Shown: positions 1 to 12,462, numbered from the stretch's first letter. The stretch: DNA of 64,000 nt from Amphiduros pacificus (GCA_949316495.1 OX439011.1:20923995-20987994); one strand, 5' to 3'. The notes: generated by a model from the letters alone, not told the origin. A program made the numbers and translations.

Positions 1-161
1 TTGTTACAAAATCTTAACATTTGAAAAACTAACATTGAAAGAAATCAGGTTTCCTGTATAAAGCTATTAACTAAAATATGTGAGTCTGTTTTATCTATAA
101 AATCAGGACAGAATTTCAAGACACTGAAAATGACTTATTTTGACAGTATTTAAATACAAAT

Positions 162-2410
162 TTGCCAATAGGGCATCACAACTTTAAACAATTCTGTCCA
201 AATTCATCAGGGAATTATACAAACCTCTCACTGAATGTTCTAAATGTTCCTGTCTGGGATATAAACTTACTGTTATATAAGTGGACTTTGTGGAGCAGGT
301 CGTTCCTGTCTGTCTGTGATATAAACTTATATCATTCCTGTCTGGGATAAAAACTTACTGTTATATAAGTGGACGTTGTGGAGCAGGTCATATCATTCCT
401 GTCTGTGATATAAACTTATATCATTCCTGTCTGGGATATAAACTTACTGTTATATAAGTGGACTTTGTGGAGCAGGTCGTATCTGTCTATTTGTGATATA
501 AACTTATATCATTCCTGTCTGGGATATAAACTTACTGTTATATAAGTGGACGTTGTGGAGCAGGTCGTATCTGTCTATTTGTGATATAAACTTATATCAT
601 TCCTGTCTGGGATATAAACTTACTGTTATATAAGTGGACTTTGTGGAGCAGGTCGTATCTGTCTATTTGCGATATAAACTTATATCATTCCTATCTGGGA
701 TATAAACTTACTGTTATATAAGTGGACTTTGTGGAGCAGGTCGTATCTGTCTATTTGCGATATAAACTTATATCATTCCTGTCTGGGATATAAACTTACT
801 GTTATATAAGTGGACTTTGTGGAGCAGGTCGTATCTGTCTATTTGTGATATAAACTTATATCATTCCTTTCTGGGATATAAACTTACTGTTATATAAGTG
901 GACTTTGTGGAGCAGGTCGTATCTGTCTATTTGTGATATAAACTTATATCATTCCTGTCTGGGATATAAACTTACTGTTATATAAGTGGACTTTGTGGAG
1001 TAGGTCGTATCTGTCTATTTGCGATATAAACTTATATCATTCCTGTCTGGGATATAAACTTACTGTTATATAAGTGGACTTTGTGGAGCAGGTCGTATCT
1101 GTCTATTTGCGATATAAACTTATATCATTCCTGTCTGGGATATAAACTTACTGTTATATAAGTGGACTTTGTGGAGTAGGTCGTATCTGTCTATTTGCGA
1201 TATAAACTTATATCATTCCTGTCTGGGATATAAACTTACTGTTATATAAGTGGACTTTGTGGAGCAGGTCGTATCTGTCTATTTGCGATATAAACTTATA
1301 TCATTCCTGTCTGGGATATAAACTTACTGTTATATAAGTGGACTTTGTGGAGCAGGTCGTATCTGTCTATTTGCGATATAAACTTATATCATTCCTGTCT
1401 GGGATATAAACTTACTGTTATATAAGTGGATGTTGTGGAGCAGGTCATATCATTCCTGTCTGTGATATAAACTTATATCATTCCTGTCTGGGATATAAAC
1501 TTACTGTTATATAAGTGGACGTTGTGGAGCAGGTCATATCATTCCTGTCTGTGATATAAACTTATATCATTCCTGTCTGGGATATAAACTTACTGTTATA
1601 TAAGTGGACTTTGTGGAGCAGGTCGTATCTGTCTATTTGTGATATAAACTTATATCATTCCTGTCTGGGATATAAACTTACTGTTATATAAGTGGACTTT
1701 GTGGAGTAGGTCGTATCTGTCTATTTGTGATATAAACTTATATCATTCCTGTCTGGGATATAAACTTACTGTTATATAAGTGGACTTTGTGGAGCAGGTC
1801 GTATCTGTCTATTTGTGATATAAACTTATATCATTCCTGTCTGGGATATAAACTTACTGTTATATAAGTGGACTTTGTGGAGTAGGTCGTATCTGTCTAT
1901 TTGTGATATAAACTTATATCATTCCTGTCTGGGATATAAACTTACTGTTATATAAGTGGACTTTGTGGAGCAGGTCGTATCTGTCTATTTGTGATATAAA
2001 CTTATATCATTCCTGTCTGGGATATAAACTTACTGTTATATAAGTGGACGTTGTGGAGCAGGTCATTCCTTTCTGTGATATAAACTTATATCATTCCTGT
2101 CTGGGATATAAACTTACTGTTATATAAGTGGACGTTGTGGAGCAGGTCATTCCTTTCTGTGATATAAACTTATATCATTCCTGTCTGGGATATAAACTTA
2201 CTGTTATATAAGTGGACTTTGTGGAGCAGGTCATTCCTTTCTGTGATATAAACTTATATCATTCCTGTCTGGGATATAAACTTACTGTTATATAAGTGGA
2301 CTTTGTGGAGCAGGTCGTATCTGTCTATTTGTGATATAAACTTATATCATTCCTGTCTGGGATATAAACTTACTGTTATATAAGTGGACTTTGTGGAGCA
2401 GGTCGTTCCT
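162..2410 (-). repeat. 88-bp tandem array carrying a copied 5' splice site, about 25 copies
   Basis: Units of 81-88 bp contain the phrase GGGATATAAACTTACTG on plus, about 25 times. On minus each unit reads the last ~30 nt of the DED2 exon (GACCTGCTCCACAAAGTC...TATAACA) followed by GTAAGTTTATATCC. The exon-proximal copy is the real exon end and donor at 2374. The array is therefore an amplified exon-intron junction filling the visible part of the next intron. Confidence 0.95.
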
Positions 2411-4871
2411 GTCTATCTGGGATAACATGTCTTCGAGCATACTCGTGTCCTCATATGACAACAAAAGTTCGTTTTCCAACACCAAGAAGAGACTCTCGCC
2501 ATCAGTAACATCCTCCTGCCGTGCCCTTGGTACCCTAGCAACAAACTTCATTGTCTCCATCTCCCGTCTAGTGGTGTCCTCTATGATCTCGTGAAGGAGT
2601 ATCCTGAAAAGATTATTTTTCAAAATCTGTGATAATTCACCAATTCATCAAAATCTGTGACATTTCATCAAAAATCTCTGATAATTCATAACTGTGGATC
2701 AAATGATACAAATCTACAAAATAACCATTGAATTTGTTTTGAGTCTTGAGTCTAGCATCGATTTGGTCATGCATAAACAAACAATTCTGGTATACCTGAC
2801 CAATTGAAAAAGTTTGTTGTGACCATACAAAATGAGTGAAAAGATGTCAATGTCATGAGATTGTAAATTCTAATGTGTACTTAAAACTTATAAGTCAAGT
2901 TAGTTAAAATCTTTCTATTTTTCTCTGTTAAGTTGAAGTAGAATGACAACAATTCCATAATTTGACTTAGTTCAAATTTGTCTATCTGTAACCATTTTTG
3001 GACTCCAACAAAGCTACAAGTAAAATTTTGTATTTGGCATTTAATAATGGTCACACATGAACATGACCATATAAGGTCATGTATGGCTGTTGCATGGTAC
3101 TATTTGGTTACTCATATCTAATGTGTGACACAATATTGTCATGCAATGGTCATGCATGACCTGATTCAGTCATGCCCTGGTGTGAGTTCTGATACAACTG
3201 TTCATATGTAAATAGTTTCTCCAAAATGTAGTGTCTAGACTGGGGGTGTCATTAACAAACTGAACTCAGAAATGTTCACCAAAATGTTCAAAAACCCTAG
3301 AAAAGAACAAATGCTCAGCAAAGCATTTTGCCTTGCAGACAAACAAATTTTGAAGTGAATAAATAGGAAACATTTCCCAACCAGTGTATAATCACAGAGT
3401 AATTCTATACCCTTGTACATTTTTACTATAAATATTGCCATTCTATATTATTTCTATCTTATTTTCCTAAATTATGCCAAATGCAACTTTCAATGTTTCA
3501 CATATACCGGTATCTTAATGTTTTACATCAATGTTTCACAAATCTCAATGTTTCACAAATCTCAATGTTTCACAAATCTCAATGTTTCACAAATCTCAAT
3601 GTTTCATAAATCTCAATGTTTCACAAATCTCAATGATTCACACATCTCAATGTTTCACATATCTCAAAATCTCAATGTTTCACAAATCTCAGTGTTTCAC
3701 AAATCTCAATGTTTCACAAATCTCAATGTTTCACAAATCTCAATGATTCACTTATTTAATTGCTTCACACGTCTCAATATATTTCAGATTTCAAAGAGGA
3801 CTTACCTGAATGGTGGCAACTGTGATCCTTTAGATTCTATCTCCTGTCTTAACTGCACAGTTTTTATTCCCAGATGCTTGGCAACAAGTCCAGCGCGGCC
3901 GATTCTAAACAGAAGCTCTGCCAGAAACCAAACATTATCCTCTGTGATCATCTTTCTGGCCTCCAACTCATTCATCAAATCTATTCCTCGACTTATCACC
4001 TCAATACTGCTGTGCGGAATAACATCTTTGCAGAGAAATTTCAAAGACTGCATGTCTTTCTTTCCAAGTTCATCATCAATTCTTTTTAATGCTTTCCTCT
4101 GTTGGAGATTGAAAGTCATATCTTCTCTTGTGTTATCTTCCATGTTTCTTTCCAGCTGTCTATTCCCAATCAAACATGAATTTTCATCTTGAAAATGGTC
4201 ATAGCCCTCTGTGATGGGTCTATTATCAAAATCTGGATGTGCAGATAAGCTTGATGGACAGTGGTCAATCTCACACCGACTGCTATTCCTTTGAAAATTT
4301 GGATTTAAATCATATGCAGCAACACTTCCTGGCTGTACTGTTTGCAATAAAACTGATTCTGGAATGGGAGCTTCAAACTCTAGAAAGACTGATTCAGAAA
4401 TCCTACTTCCTGGATGAGGAAAATTGGTCTCTTCTGATTGAGGAATCCTGGCTTCTTCTGGTTGAGGAAAACTGGCTTCTTCTGACTGAGGAAAACTGGC
4501 TTCTTCTGATTGAGGAATCCTGGCTTCTTCTGACTGAGGAAAACTGGCTTCTTCTGATTGAGGAAAACTGGCTTCTTCTAATTGAGGAAAACTGGCTTCT
4601 TCTGATTGAGGAATCCTGGCTTCTTCTGACTGAGAAAAACTGGCTTCTTCTGATTGAGGAATCCTGGCTTCTTCTAATTGAGGAAAACTGGCTTCTTCTG
4701 ATTGAGGAATCCTGGCTTCTTCTGACTGAGAAAAACTGGCTTCTTCTGATTGAGGAATCCTGGCTTCTTCTGCTTCTTGCACTGGTCTCTGTGATAGAGA
4801 TTGCCAGCTTATCAGCTGCTGATCTTGACTGTTCAATGAGCAAGCACCCTTCACTGGGTCCAATTGAGTAT
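2374..4871 (-). CDS. Caspase-8/CFLAR-like tandem death-effector-domain protein, 5' part only
   Basis: Two minus-strand exons are clear: 4871-3806 and 2603-2374. Exon 4871-3806 starts after a TTACAG acceptor and ends TTCAG|GTAAG; exon 2603-2374 starts after TTTTCAG and ends AACA|GTAAGT; the phases join (AG+G = Arg). The first exon ends in DED1 (LKRIDDELGKKDMQSLKFL, then WFLAELLFRIGRAGLVAKHL); the second holds DED2 (RREMETMKFVARVPRARQED, then DMLSQIDRNDLLHKV). Order, spacing and the exon break match the N-terminus of caspase-8, where the two DEDs bind FADD and other DEDs in death-receptor signalling. No catalytic domain lies in the window, so a CFLAR-type decoy or other tandem-DED protein remains possible; the rest would lie left of position 1. 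N-terminal to DED1 is a long region with fifteen 8-residue repeats, absent from vertebrate caspase-8. No ATG precedes the repeats inside this exon. The first in-frame ATG (MEDNTREDM) is just before DED1, unless the small upstream exon at 5497-5527 is used. Confidence 0.85.
3528..3770. repeat. 17-bp tandem array in the DED1-DED2 intron, about 14 copies
   Basis: Unit CAATGTTTCACAAATCT, slightly degenerate towards 3770. It ends about 35 bp from the donor of the DED1 exon but does not include that junction. Confidence 0.9.
4424..4783 (-). repeat. In-frame coding minisatellite, 24-bp unit (8 aa), about 15 copies
   Basis: Within the DED1 exon, units of the type EEARIPQS and EEASFPQS/EEASFSQS alternate for fifteen copies. 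The 24-bp unit keeps all frames open, so openness alone does not prove translation. The residues are Ser/Glu/Pro rich and probably disordered. Confidence 0.9.
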
Positions 4872-5496
4872 CTGTAACAGAAGAAAGTTAAACTGAGATT
4901 AATGTATTGATAATATGTTTGGTGATATTTTGTAAATATATGATCAATAAAATACCTGAGGTAACAATCTCAGTAATTAATATATAAACAGTACTCACAA
5001 CTTCACTTGCAATATGCATTCAAACATATCAAAGAAAACACACACATCCCTTGTAATGTTTGCCACAAACACTTGAATATTTCTCAATTTCACATGATGC
5101 TACACTGTAAACGACTCCTCATGTTTGCATCAATGTATAAGATCTAACACCTTAATGCTGGTTAATTAATTAATTACCCTATAGGCATGTGGTCATGTAG
5201 GGGAACTACAGGACTCAGCACTGTTTATAATAGATAAAACTGTAGGTTAGTACAGTACTGGATTCAAGCATCGGTTCAAGTAGAAAGAACCGGGACGGTT
5301 CCAAAACGTTAGAAACCGACGGGTTCCCGGGACTCATTAGTACCAGGTCCCATCCCTACTTCCTGGTATCTTTCTATTTTGTACCACTATCACCCAGTGA
5401 CCTGGATGCATGTCAAAAAATCCCCTTCTACTTATACTTTCAGCCACAGAAATATATATTGACAGCAAATCTCATATTATCAATTATTCGTCTTAC

Positions 5497-5527
5497 CGTG
5501 GCAATGCTCCTTTTCACTGAACCTCAT
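5497..5527 (-). CDS. Candidate small first coding exon of the tandem-DED gene
   Basis: On the minus strand an ATG at 5527 opens ten codons (MRFSEKEHCH) and then a CACG|GTAAGA donor. One nucleotide is left over, exactly what exon 4871-3806 needs to stay in frame. That would put the SEEA repeat region inside the protein. There is no independent support such as a homologous N-terminus, and the alternative is translation from the ATG just before DED1. Confidence 0.35.
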
Positions 5528-6478
5528 GCTTGCAACTATTGATGGTACTAATATTCAATGTGATGCAATTTGAGGATGAGCATTTATATTTGTTAAATAT
5601 GTCTGAGACTTCAAGAAAGCTGAATCGATATCCAGTATTATGACAGAACTTTCATAACACTGGACTTGAAACCTCTATATGTACTGAAAATATCATTTTC
5701 AGATATTTTCTTGGTGAATTAAGCAAAAACATGTTTAAACTTACCAAGAATCATGGCAACTTTTGTAATGTTATTCAAGTTTCATTTTTGTTTTCATTTC
5801 CGAAGCAACAAGTTTCATATGTTTTTTGTTTTCATTTATTGTTGTTGGGTGTTTTTCCACAATCAATAGTGAAACCTCTTTAGTATTATTTGTTAAACAA
5901 GGTTGATCATTGCTATTCATCAAATTTTCAATTATTTGAAGATCTGATTATTTTCTTCCATAATTCTATTTCTAGATATGTTTATTGCCAGTTGATATCT
6001 TGTGCCACTGAAAACTGTACAAAAAAAATGCTAATCAGAATTGTTCTACTCTCTAAAATTTAATTTAATAAAGGAGAATGTCTCCGAACAAATGAACCCA
6101 CAACCACACTATTTCATCTTAAATCTTTGTGCTATTATGAAACTTGAAAGTGACCGATCGATGGTGAACTGTATGAAAGTCATTTTCAGTTGAAAGCATG
6201 CAAGGGTTGTCAAAATGTACCTCATCAATTTGTTGTGTTCCCGTTTGGACATTGAGTAAATCAGTCCATGGTAAGAACATTAAATTAAAGATTTGGGGCA
6301 AAATGCAACGTTCATCAAAACTTCCTTTCGCTTTCCAGTCTCTAATCTCAGACTCAGGTTCGCTTATTTTGACGTTTCCGTTTCTACCGCTGTAGTGTAG
6401 ACGTCAAACATCTACATCTTTATCTACACAAACAATTCATTCATTCATTCATCACAAAAAAATAACATACACATACCT

Positions 6479-6671
6479 GAATGTCAACAAGAAAATATGT
6501 TTGATTTTAGGATAAATCTTGAAGTGTTTTGGCGAGAAATTGTCAGAATCGAAACTAGGGATTCCCCAATTTCCGGAAAATGGGGATTCCCCCGAAATGC
6601 GAGATTAAGAACGATCGGGAACCCGTCTGAAGCCATATCCGTCAAAATCCAACAATTATTTCACCGACAGA
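6479..6671. promoter_or_regulatory. Likely bidirectional promoter and 5' UTR between the tandem-DED gene and NDUFB3
   Basis: The NDUFB3 start codon is at 6672 on plus. On minus a good donor, ACATTCAG|GTATGTG, at about 6484 suggests a noncoding first exon of the DED gene beginning inside this interval. The genes would then be head to head with under 200 bp between them. The donor and the gene orientations are seen; promoter activity is inferred. Confidence 0.45.
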
Positions 6672-9384
6672 ATGGGAGGCGGTGAAGTACCCCGGATTCC
6701 TGACTACAAAGAGTTCAAAATTGATGGAATAAAGGAGCTGGAATGGGTGCAGAAATCCCTGGCTGCTAAGGGACTCAAAGACCCCTGGCTTAGGTGAGAA
6801 ATAATCATTTAACAGTCCAATATAATTGTCCACTCTCAAGGTCAATGTAACTTGGCTTTGGACAGTCAATGCAGTGTTGCCATCACCACAGGCCCGATGC
6901 ATGTTAATATTCCACTTTCACGTCAGGCCATGCCGATCAACAGATTCATGTATTGCATTAGGGAAAGGTGTTTAACACACTTTTTATCATGCCCTGACTT
7001 TCTGACTTTTCAACCAGATTTATTTGCTTTTTTGACCAAACTGACCATTCAACTTGCCTTTGTTTCACTAAACAGTCCTCAAACTGTTCTCCGCCCACCT
7101 TGCTGTGTGTCACACACCACTTGACATTGTGTATTTTAGCTCAAATCTGTCAGGGAACTCCCGGTTCACATTTGACTTCAACCATGACATTGTCATTTCC
7201 TTTCAACCTGAAATGAATGTATACCTTGATTCTCATTACTTGAAATCAAGATGCTGAGTAGCTCGAGAATCTCTAGCAGTGAATTTGCCTTTTGTTTATT
7301 TTGGGCCCGGCGGCCATTTCACGGCTAGAGAGAGTTCATCAAATTTAATCTGCCCTAGCACAGCCCACTGAGCTGCGCGTGGTAAACACACACTGCAGGT
7401 GTTGTAATTGTGTACTCACTGATTACATGGCCTGGTTGTTTGCAAAGTATAATCTGTTTTCTTCAATATCCATTTGTAAAACGATCATTTTATTCTGTTT
7501 TAAGCCAGTTAACACACTTTTAAATGGACAAGAATTTTAGCTTCCTCTGAATTGAAATGGCCGCCAATGTTAAGACTGGTTAAGACCACTTGACTACATT
7601 TCACCCTCCACTTTTGTTTGTTGTGGGAAGTGATTTTTTCACTGTCTCAAGAGTGTTTTCATCAGGTGATGTTTCTTGGCATTTTCACTATTACAAACAT
7701 TTGGAGATTTCTTGTGATCAAATTAAAATTTTTGTCCTTAATTTATTAGGAATATACAACTTTAAAAGTTGAACTGACCAAGCAGTCATATTCAAAAATA
7801 GGTAAGGAATATTTATGTTGAGGTGTCAATAAATGTTCCTCCAAGATTATTATGCAAACAGTGAACTTCCATGAAGAAGGCAGGAGAATTTAAAAACCAT
7901 ATTTTTTTACTGAAGTACTCCACGACCTAAAAACTGCCCCTAAGCTGCTCAAAAATGTTTAAAATGCAAATAAAATATAGCAGAAAATATCCTTAGGAAA
8001 GGGCTAGTTATTTAGGGAGTGGATGCCATGACTAGGTGCTGAGCATTGACCTGGATTTTTGACCAATTAACAACAGATAAACATAAACAGGAAATGACGA
8101 GTCTATGGACGCAATCACCACACGTTCAATACCTTTCCCTAATGCAAGACATGAAACTGATGATTGGCATGGCCTGACATGAGAGTGGAATATAAACATG
8201 CATCGGGCCTGTGCCATCACTCATGCACTGCTGTTGCTGGCGGTGTCACTGTTTCGACTGTTCCTCTATAGGCCCCCAGCCAATTTCTAAAACCAATGAT
8301 TAAATATAGAGGAGTTGTACAGTTCTGGTTCCAGTAAAGTTTAACAGTACTGGTGTGTACTTTCAATGGGGAGAATACAACATGGAGATCAGCAATCAGC
8401 CTATTATATGGACCTTCCTCTCTGTGTTTGACCATGTGAGTTCAATTAAATTTCCGCCTCTCTCTTGGCAACATTGATTTGCCTTCTTGGAGGAGATTTT
8501 ATGAGTTTTGGCCCATTAGCATCACGGAGTAACTGGTGCCGAAATTGGTCGCTGACAAGTACTACTAGTGGCTGGAAGAAAACTAATTATTTATTTCAGA
8601 TCACAATAAGAAATGAAAATGTGGTTTAGAAATTGGAACACGTGTATTTTACCCAATAGCTGGGCTTTCTAGACTCTGTACACCCATCACACTGTCTTGC
8701 GGTCAGTAGGAATCGCGGCCCAGTAGGTATTCCTACATTGCCAGGCCCTGACATAAAGAGAAAAATGTTGGTTGCCCAGTTGGGCCACCAGAGCATGAGA
8801 AGTTGTGGCCCGTAGTTTCTAAGGATAATAGGATGTGTGATACAATAAAGAGCATTGTATATAAGGCTGTATAGTGACTAATGTCTGAGTGGGGGTTAGT
8901 TGTCATTCACTGGCCCGAACAGAGGATCTGGTGGCCCCGGGCCACCGGGCCAGTGCGCATGGCAATCCCTGATTGTACAACTGCCTAAAGTGGGAATTCC
9001 TATATTGTGCAAAAAATGAATCCAAAAAATGCCTGTTTGTTACATTTGTCACAAGGTATCTAGTTCTTTGCTGTTAATTATTACTATAAAGGTTTGAGAT
9101 CAACCTTCTTAGAGTTTGGATTATTCACATGGAAGAGAATTTGATGATGGGCTGAATATTTGTACAAGAAGAATTCAGGAACTGATTTGTTCATGCTGTG
9201 TTTTTTTGCTTACAGAAACGAAGTGTGGAGGTTCAGACAATGGCCAGGTTTTTTGGGCTCTGCAAAGATCACCGTGCTGCGAGGATTCAAATTGGCGGCG
9301 GGTCTCATGGTGGCAACCATCGCTATAGACAAGGCACTGGGCATCTCAGCCTCCAAGCATCACGCGCACGATGACCATCATTAA
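6672..9384 (+). CDS. NDUFB3: NADH dehydrogenase [ubiquinone] 1 beta subcomplex subunit 3
   Basis: Two exons, 6672-6793 and 9216-9384, join through AG|A in an Arg codon and encode 96 residues (human 98). NDUFB3 (B12) is a single-pass accessory subunit in the membrane arm of mitochondrial complex I. Exon 1 gives MGGGEVPRIPDYKEFKIDG and ends QKSLAAKGLKDPWLR. Exon 2 starts NEVWRFRQWPG, continues with one hydrophobic helix (GLMVATIAIDKALG) and ends in a His-rich tail (HHAHDDHH). The AAKGL(R/K)DPW...RNE.WR signature matches the family. The N-terminus lacks the His-rich stretch of the human protein. The donor is AG|GTGAG and the acceptor TTGCTTACAG. The 2.4-kb intron holds dispersed repeats. Confidence 0.95.
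6883..8240. repeat. Inverted pair of dispersed-repeat arms in the NDUFB3 intron
   Basis: About 90 bp at 6883-6975 (GGCCCGATGCATGTTAATAT ... GCATTAGGGAAAGGT) recurs inverted at 8122-8221 with moderate divergence. It is either one foldback element of about 1.35 kb or two opposite insertions. No transposase frame was seen between the arms. Confidence 0.65.
8260..8415. repeat. Dispersed repeat, related copies near 46430-46555 and 48240-48300
   Basis: The segment with AATGATTAAATATAGAGGAG and ACTTTCAATGGGGAGAATAC recurs inverted at 46430-46555. Part of it (CAATCAGCCTATT and flanks) recurs near 48240-48300. It is noncoding and MITE- or SINE-like. Confidence 0.6.
8696..9012. mobile_element. GGAATTCC-type repeat interrupted by a nested ~240-bp insertion
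   Basis: The outer repeat reads CCCAGTAGGTATTCCTACATTG ... GTACAACTGCCTAAAGTGGG, with TATTGTGCAAA at its end. An uninterrupted copy is at 46740-46830. Here its halves are separated by about 240 bp of higher GC (8736-8976), whose ends both hold GGGCCACC/GGCC motifs in opposite orientation. This looks like one MITE-like element inside another. Confidence 0.6.
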
Positions 9385-9563
9385 CATCAACATCACATAG
9401 CATTTGTACATAGACTGCTCACGTGTATGCTTGCACATTGAGGACCAGGAGGACGCTGTCAGCAATTACGCGGACAAGAGATGTTTGGGGTTGTGGCACA
9501 GAAATATAAAAAAAAGAATTTTGTTTACAGTTTGAAGCCACTTCACAATCCAGACACTGTCCC

Positions 9564-9569
9564 AATAAA
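9564..9569 (+). promoter_or_regulatory. Polyadenylation signal of NDUFB3
   Basis: AATAAA lies 180 bp after the NDUFB3 stop codon, followed by T-rich sequence. Confidence 0.6.
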
Positions 9570-9952
9570 ATTTGATATTTAATAATTCCTTGACTCACTT
9601 AAAAATGACACACGGTTATGGACTTATGGGATGAAGTTTACATGTTAAAATTAATGATATCAGAAATACGAAGAAAAAAACCCAGTTCAGATTGAAGTGT
9701 TAAACATTGCAAAAGATGTTAAGATTTGCGAAAGGCAACTATGAGAAAAAATGTATTTGATAAAAGGATTATATATATAGTACAATTTATTTTTATTGTT
9801 TTCTTGTTATTATCACTCTGAGTGAGTTAGCCAAAAATACTATTATTACTTACAGGTAAACAGAAATCCTTTAGGTTATAAACAATTATGTGTAAAAATA
9901 TGACAAATTGTCAGCTAGACAATATTTATTTGGGCATCACATTAGAAATGCA

Positions 9953-10180
9953 GAGAGCAAGATTAAGACAGACCAGGGTACAGAAGGGCCACAGGTTATC
10001 CAGGTTACCCTCCCAGGCCTCCATAGCAGAGAGCAAGATTAAGACAGACCAGGCTACAGAAGGGCCACAGGTTATCCAGGTTACTCTCCCAGACCTCCAT
10101 AGCAGAGAGCAAGATTAAGATAGACCAGGGTACAGAAGGGCCACAGAATATCCAGGTTACCCTCCCAGACCCCCATAGCC
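9953..10180. repeat. 75-bp tandem repeat, three copies
   Basis: Units begin AGAGAGCAAGATTAAGACAG and end CCATAGC at about 9953, 10028 and 10103. The last copy is slightly diverged. Confidence 0.9.
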
Positions 10181-10292
10181 TTCACAGTCGCTGCCTTTAC
10201 TTTCTATTAATATGCTTTAAACATAAACAACTTACAAATAGATTATTTACTACTTACTAATGAAGTGTTTGCTTACCAATACAAGATGCCTT

Positions 10293-10466
10293 GTGACGAG
10301 TGTCACAATCAGTACTGTAATAATCTATGACGAGTGTCACAATCAGTACTGTAATAATCTATGACGAGTGTCACAATCAGTACTGTAATAATCTATGACG
10401 AGTGTCACAATCAGTACTGTAATAATCTATGACGAGTGTCACAATCAGTACTGTAATAATCTATGG
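10293..10466. repeat. 34-bp tandem repeat, five near-identical copies
   Basis: Unit ATGACGAGTGTCACAATCAG plus TACTGTAATAATCT. The copies are nearly identical, which suggests recent expansion. Confidence 0.95.
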
Positions 10467-12462
10467 AGTCAACAATAATAGTCTACATATCAATGACAAA
10501 ATCGGACAAGTAAAGATCAAGATTCTATTTCATCACCATTAATCAAATACTCTAATCAAGCCAGTAACATAAAATTCTAGTTTTCTGGACTTTTTCTTAT
10601 TTAATAGGTCGGGGAGGGATTTTTCCCAAACAATTTTACTCTGTTTGCTCAATGATCTCTGTCTGTGGTATAAAGTACACATTATCCAGGGTCTGGACTT
10701 TATCTCTGGGAGGAAGTGCCTGATTTTTTTTTTCTAAATGGGGTAAGATGTTGAAAAACACAGTTTTTTCCTGGCCTTATCTAAACATGCCAAGATGTGC
10801 ATGTACTGAATCACAAATAAAAATATGCAGAATGTAACGATTTCACAATGAAAATGAAGATAATTCATTTTCAAATTTTATTGTGTCCAATACTAATTAG
10901 TTAATACAGTCTATGCTCATCTTAAAAGCTTTTATCATAATTCCTCAGTTTCTGGTACTTAAATTGAGTAGAAACAATGCAAGTCATTTTTTTATCCCAA
11001 CATTCCATCTAGAAAGAAACAAAAATAATCCACCTAAACTTGTGATATTTCAAGGAAAATGATACAGTACAACATATATTTGGTCAAATCTCCCCGCATG
11101 GGGCATTTATGACGGGCCTCGGCCTAAAGTCCAAGATATCTCTCCAAATATAAACATTTAGGTTCACAAAATGAGACACTTGATTGGTTGTGCCACAAAC
11201 AGAATTTAAGGAAAATGATTGTGTCGAATCTCGAATCTCCCAGATCAAATAACATATGGATCTAAAAATGGCAGTTTTCATGTTTCCCATTTGGAGCCTC
11301 ACTCGGACTGTGTGTATCCAATTGGAATAATTAGATTTATGATGTCACATACTATTTATGCTTCTGTAATTGTATCTATGACATCATAGTGATAAATCCA
11401 GCTGATCCAAAGGATATAATATTGTGACTTTGCAATATATTGATCATAGGGGGCAGCACTATGAAATGGAGCTATGGAACTTTAATAACATCAGATAGAA
11501 GTTTGCCACTGAGGCCGAATGCCCTGCCCCTGGTGAACAGTTCTAGTATGTACCCTCAAGTGTCTACAAATCTACCCCCCAAAAAATGAAACAGAATAAC
11601 ATTTAACTAAAACCTTTGCTGCTTAACAGTATATAGGCAAATCCTTCCGAATACTCTCTTGAAATACATTGATACTTTTATTTGACAAAATGTTGAATTA
11701 CAGGAAGTTACAATGTAATTAATTTATTGCAACTGAGCAACCACAAAGTCAAGAAACTTTGAAGCTGAAAGTAATATAAAAGGCTTTTATTAATGCAGAG
11801 TGTTTATGCTTCCAGGTCTTTCTTATCATTGTGTTATATTTAAGCATCTTTAGCACAAGATAATTTAAGCTATCAATGATAACTCATCACAAATTTCACA
11901 TTTTCTGTTATGTTTATCCATAAATATCATTACTTAAAGCTAAAAATGTAATTTGGAAGTTAGAAATACCAAAAAAATCTTTGTTTGAAGTTTTATTTTC
12001 GGGTAAAAGATTTTAACAATTTTGAAATACCAAAGTAATTTCAAAGTGCTTTATTCAGTGGACTATTAAATTGGTAGAATTGGCCTAAAATACTTCTGAA
12101 AGATATTTTGATTGAGACCAATTTTTCCATATGAATACATCTATTTTGATTATCATAATTTTGGTAATTAAAATGATTCTGTTAAGTTTTATTATTCCAA
12201 GGACCAGTCACCATATTGTATTATAATAATATGCAGCACAAAATCATCTTTTTTGACAAAAAACCATGAGATTTGCATTTTATTTTATCTCTTTTATCAC
12301 CATTTATTACTGTGAAAAAAGTAGTCAACTCCATTTTATGAAAGCATACAGCAAGTACATTTCGTAAATCAGTTAGGCTTGGCTGTTACATAACTAATGT
12401 GACTTCAGGCAGATTATATCCCTTTAACCCTGACAGACAGGAAGAATGTCAGCATCCACCAG

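Noticed and set aside
3802-4863. 353-codon frame read as a protein starting with Met at 4863
   Set aside because: The codon at 4863 is TTG, not ATG. The frame is an internal exon entered through an acceptor at 4872-4873.
4239-4877. Plus-strand frame rich in LLLIEESW repeats
   Set aside because: It is the opposite strand of the 24-bp coding minisatellite, whose unit is a multiple of 3 and leaves every frame open.
10293-10466. Possible CRISPR-like direct repeats
   Set aside because: Units are contiguous without unique spacers and the genome is clearly eukaryotic with spliced genes.
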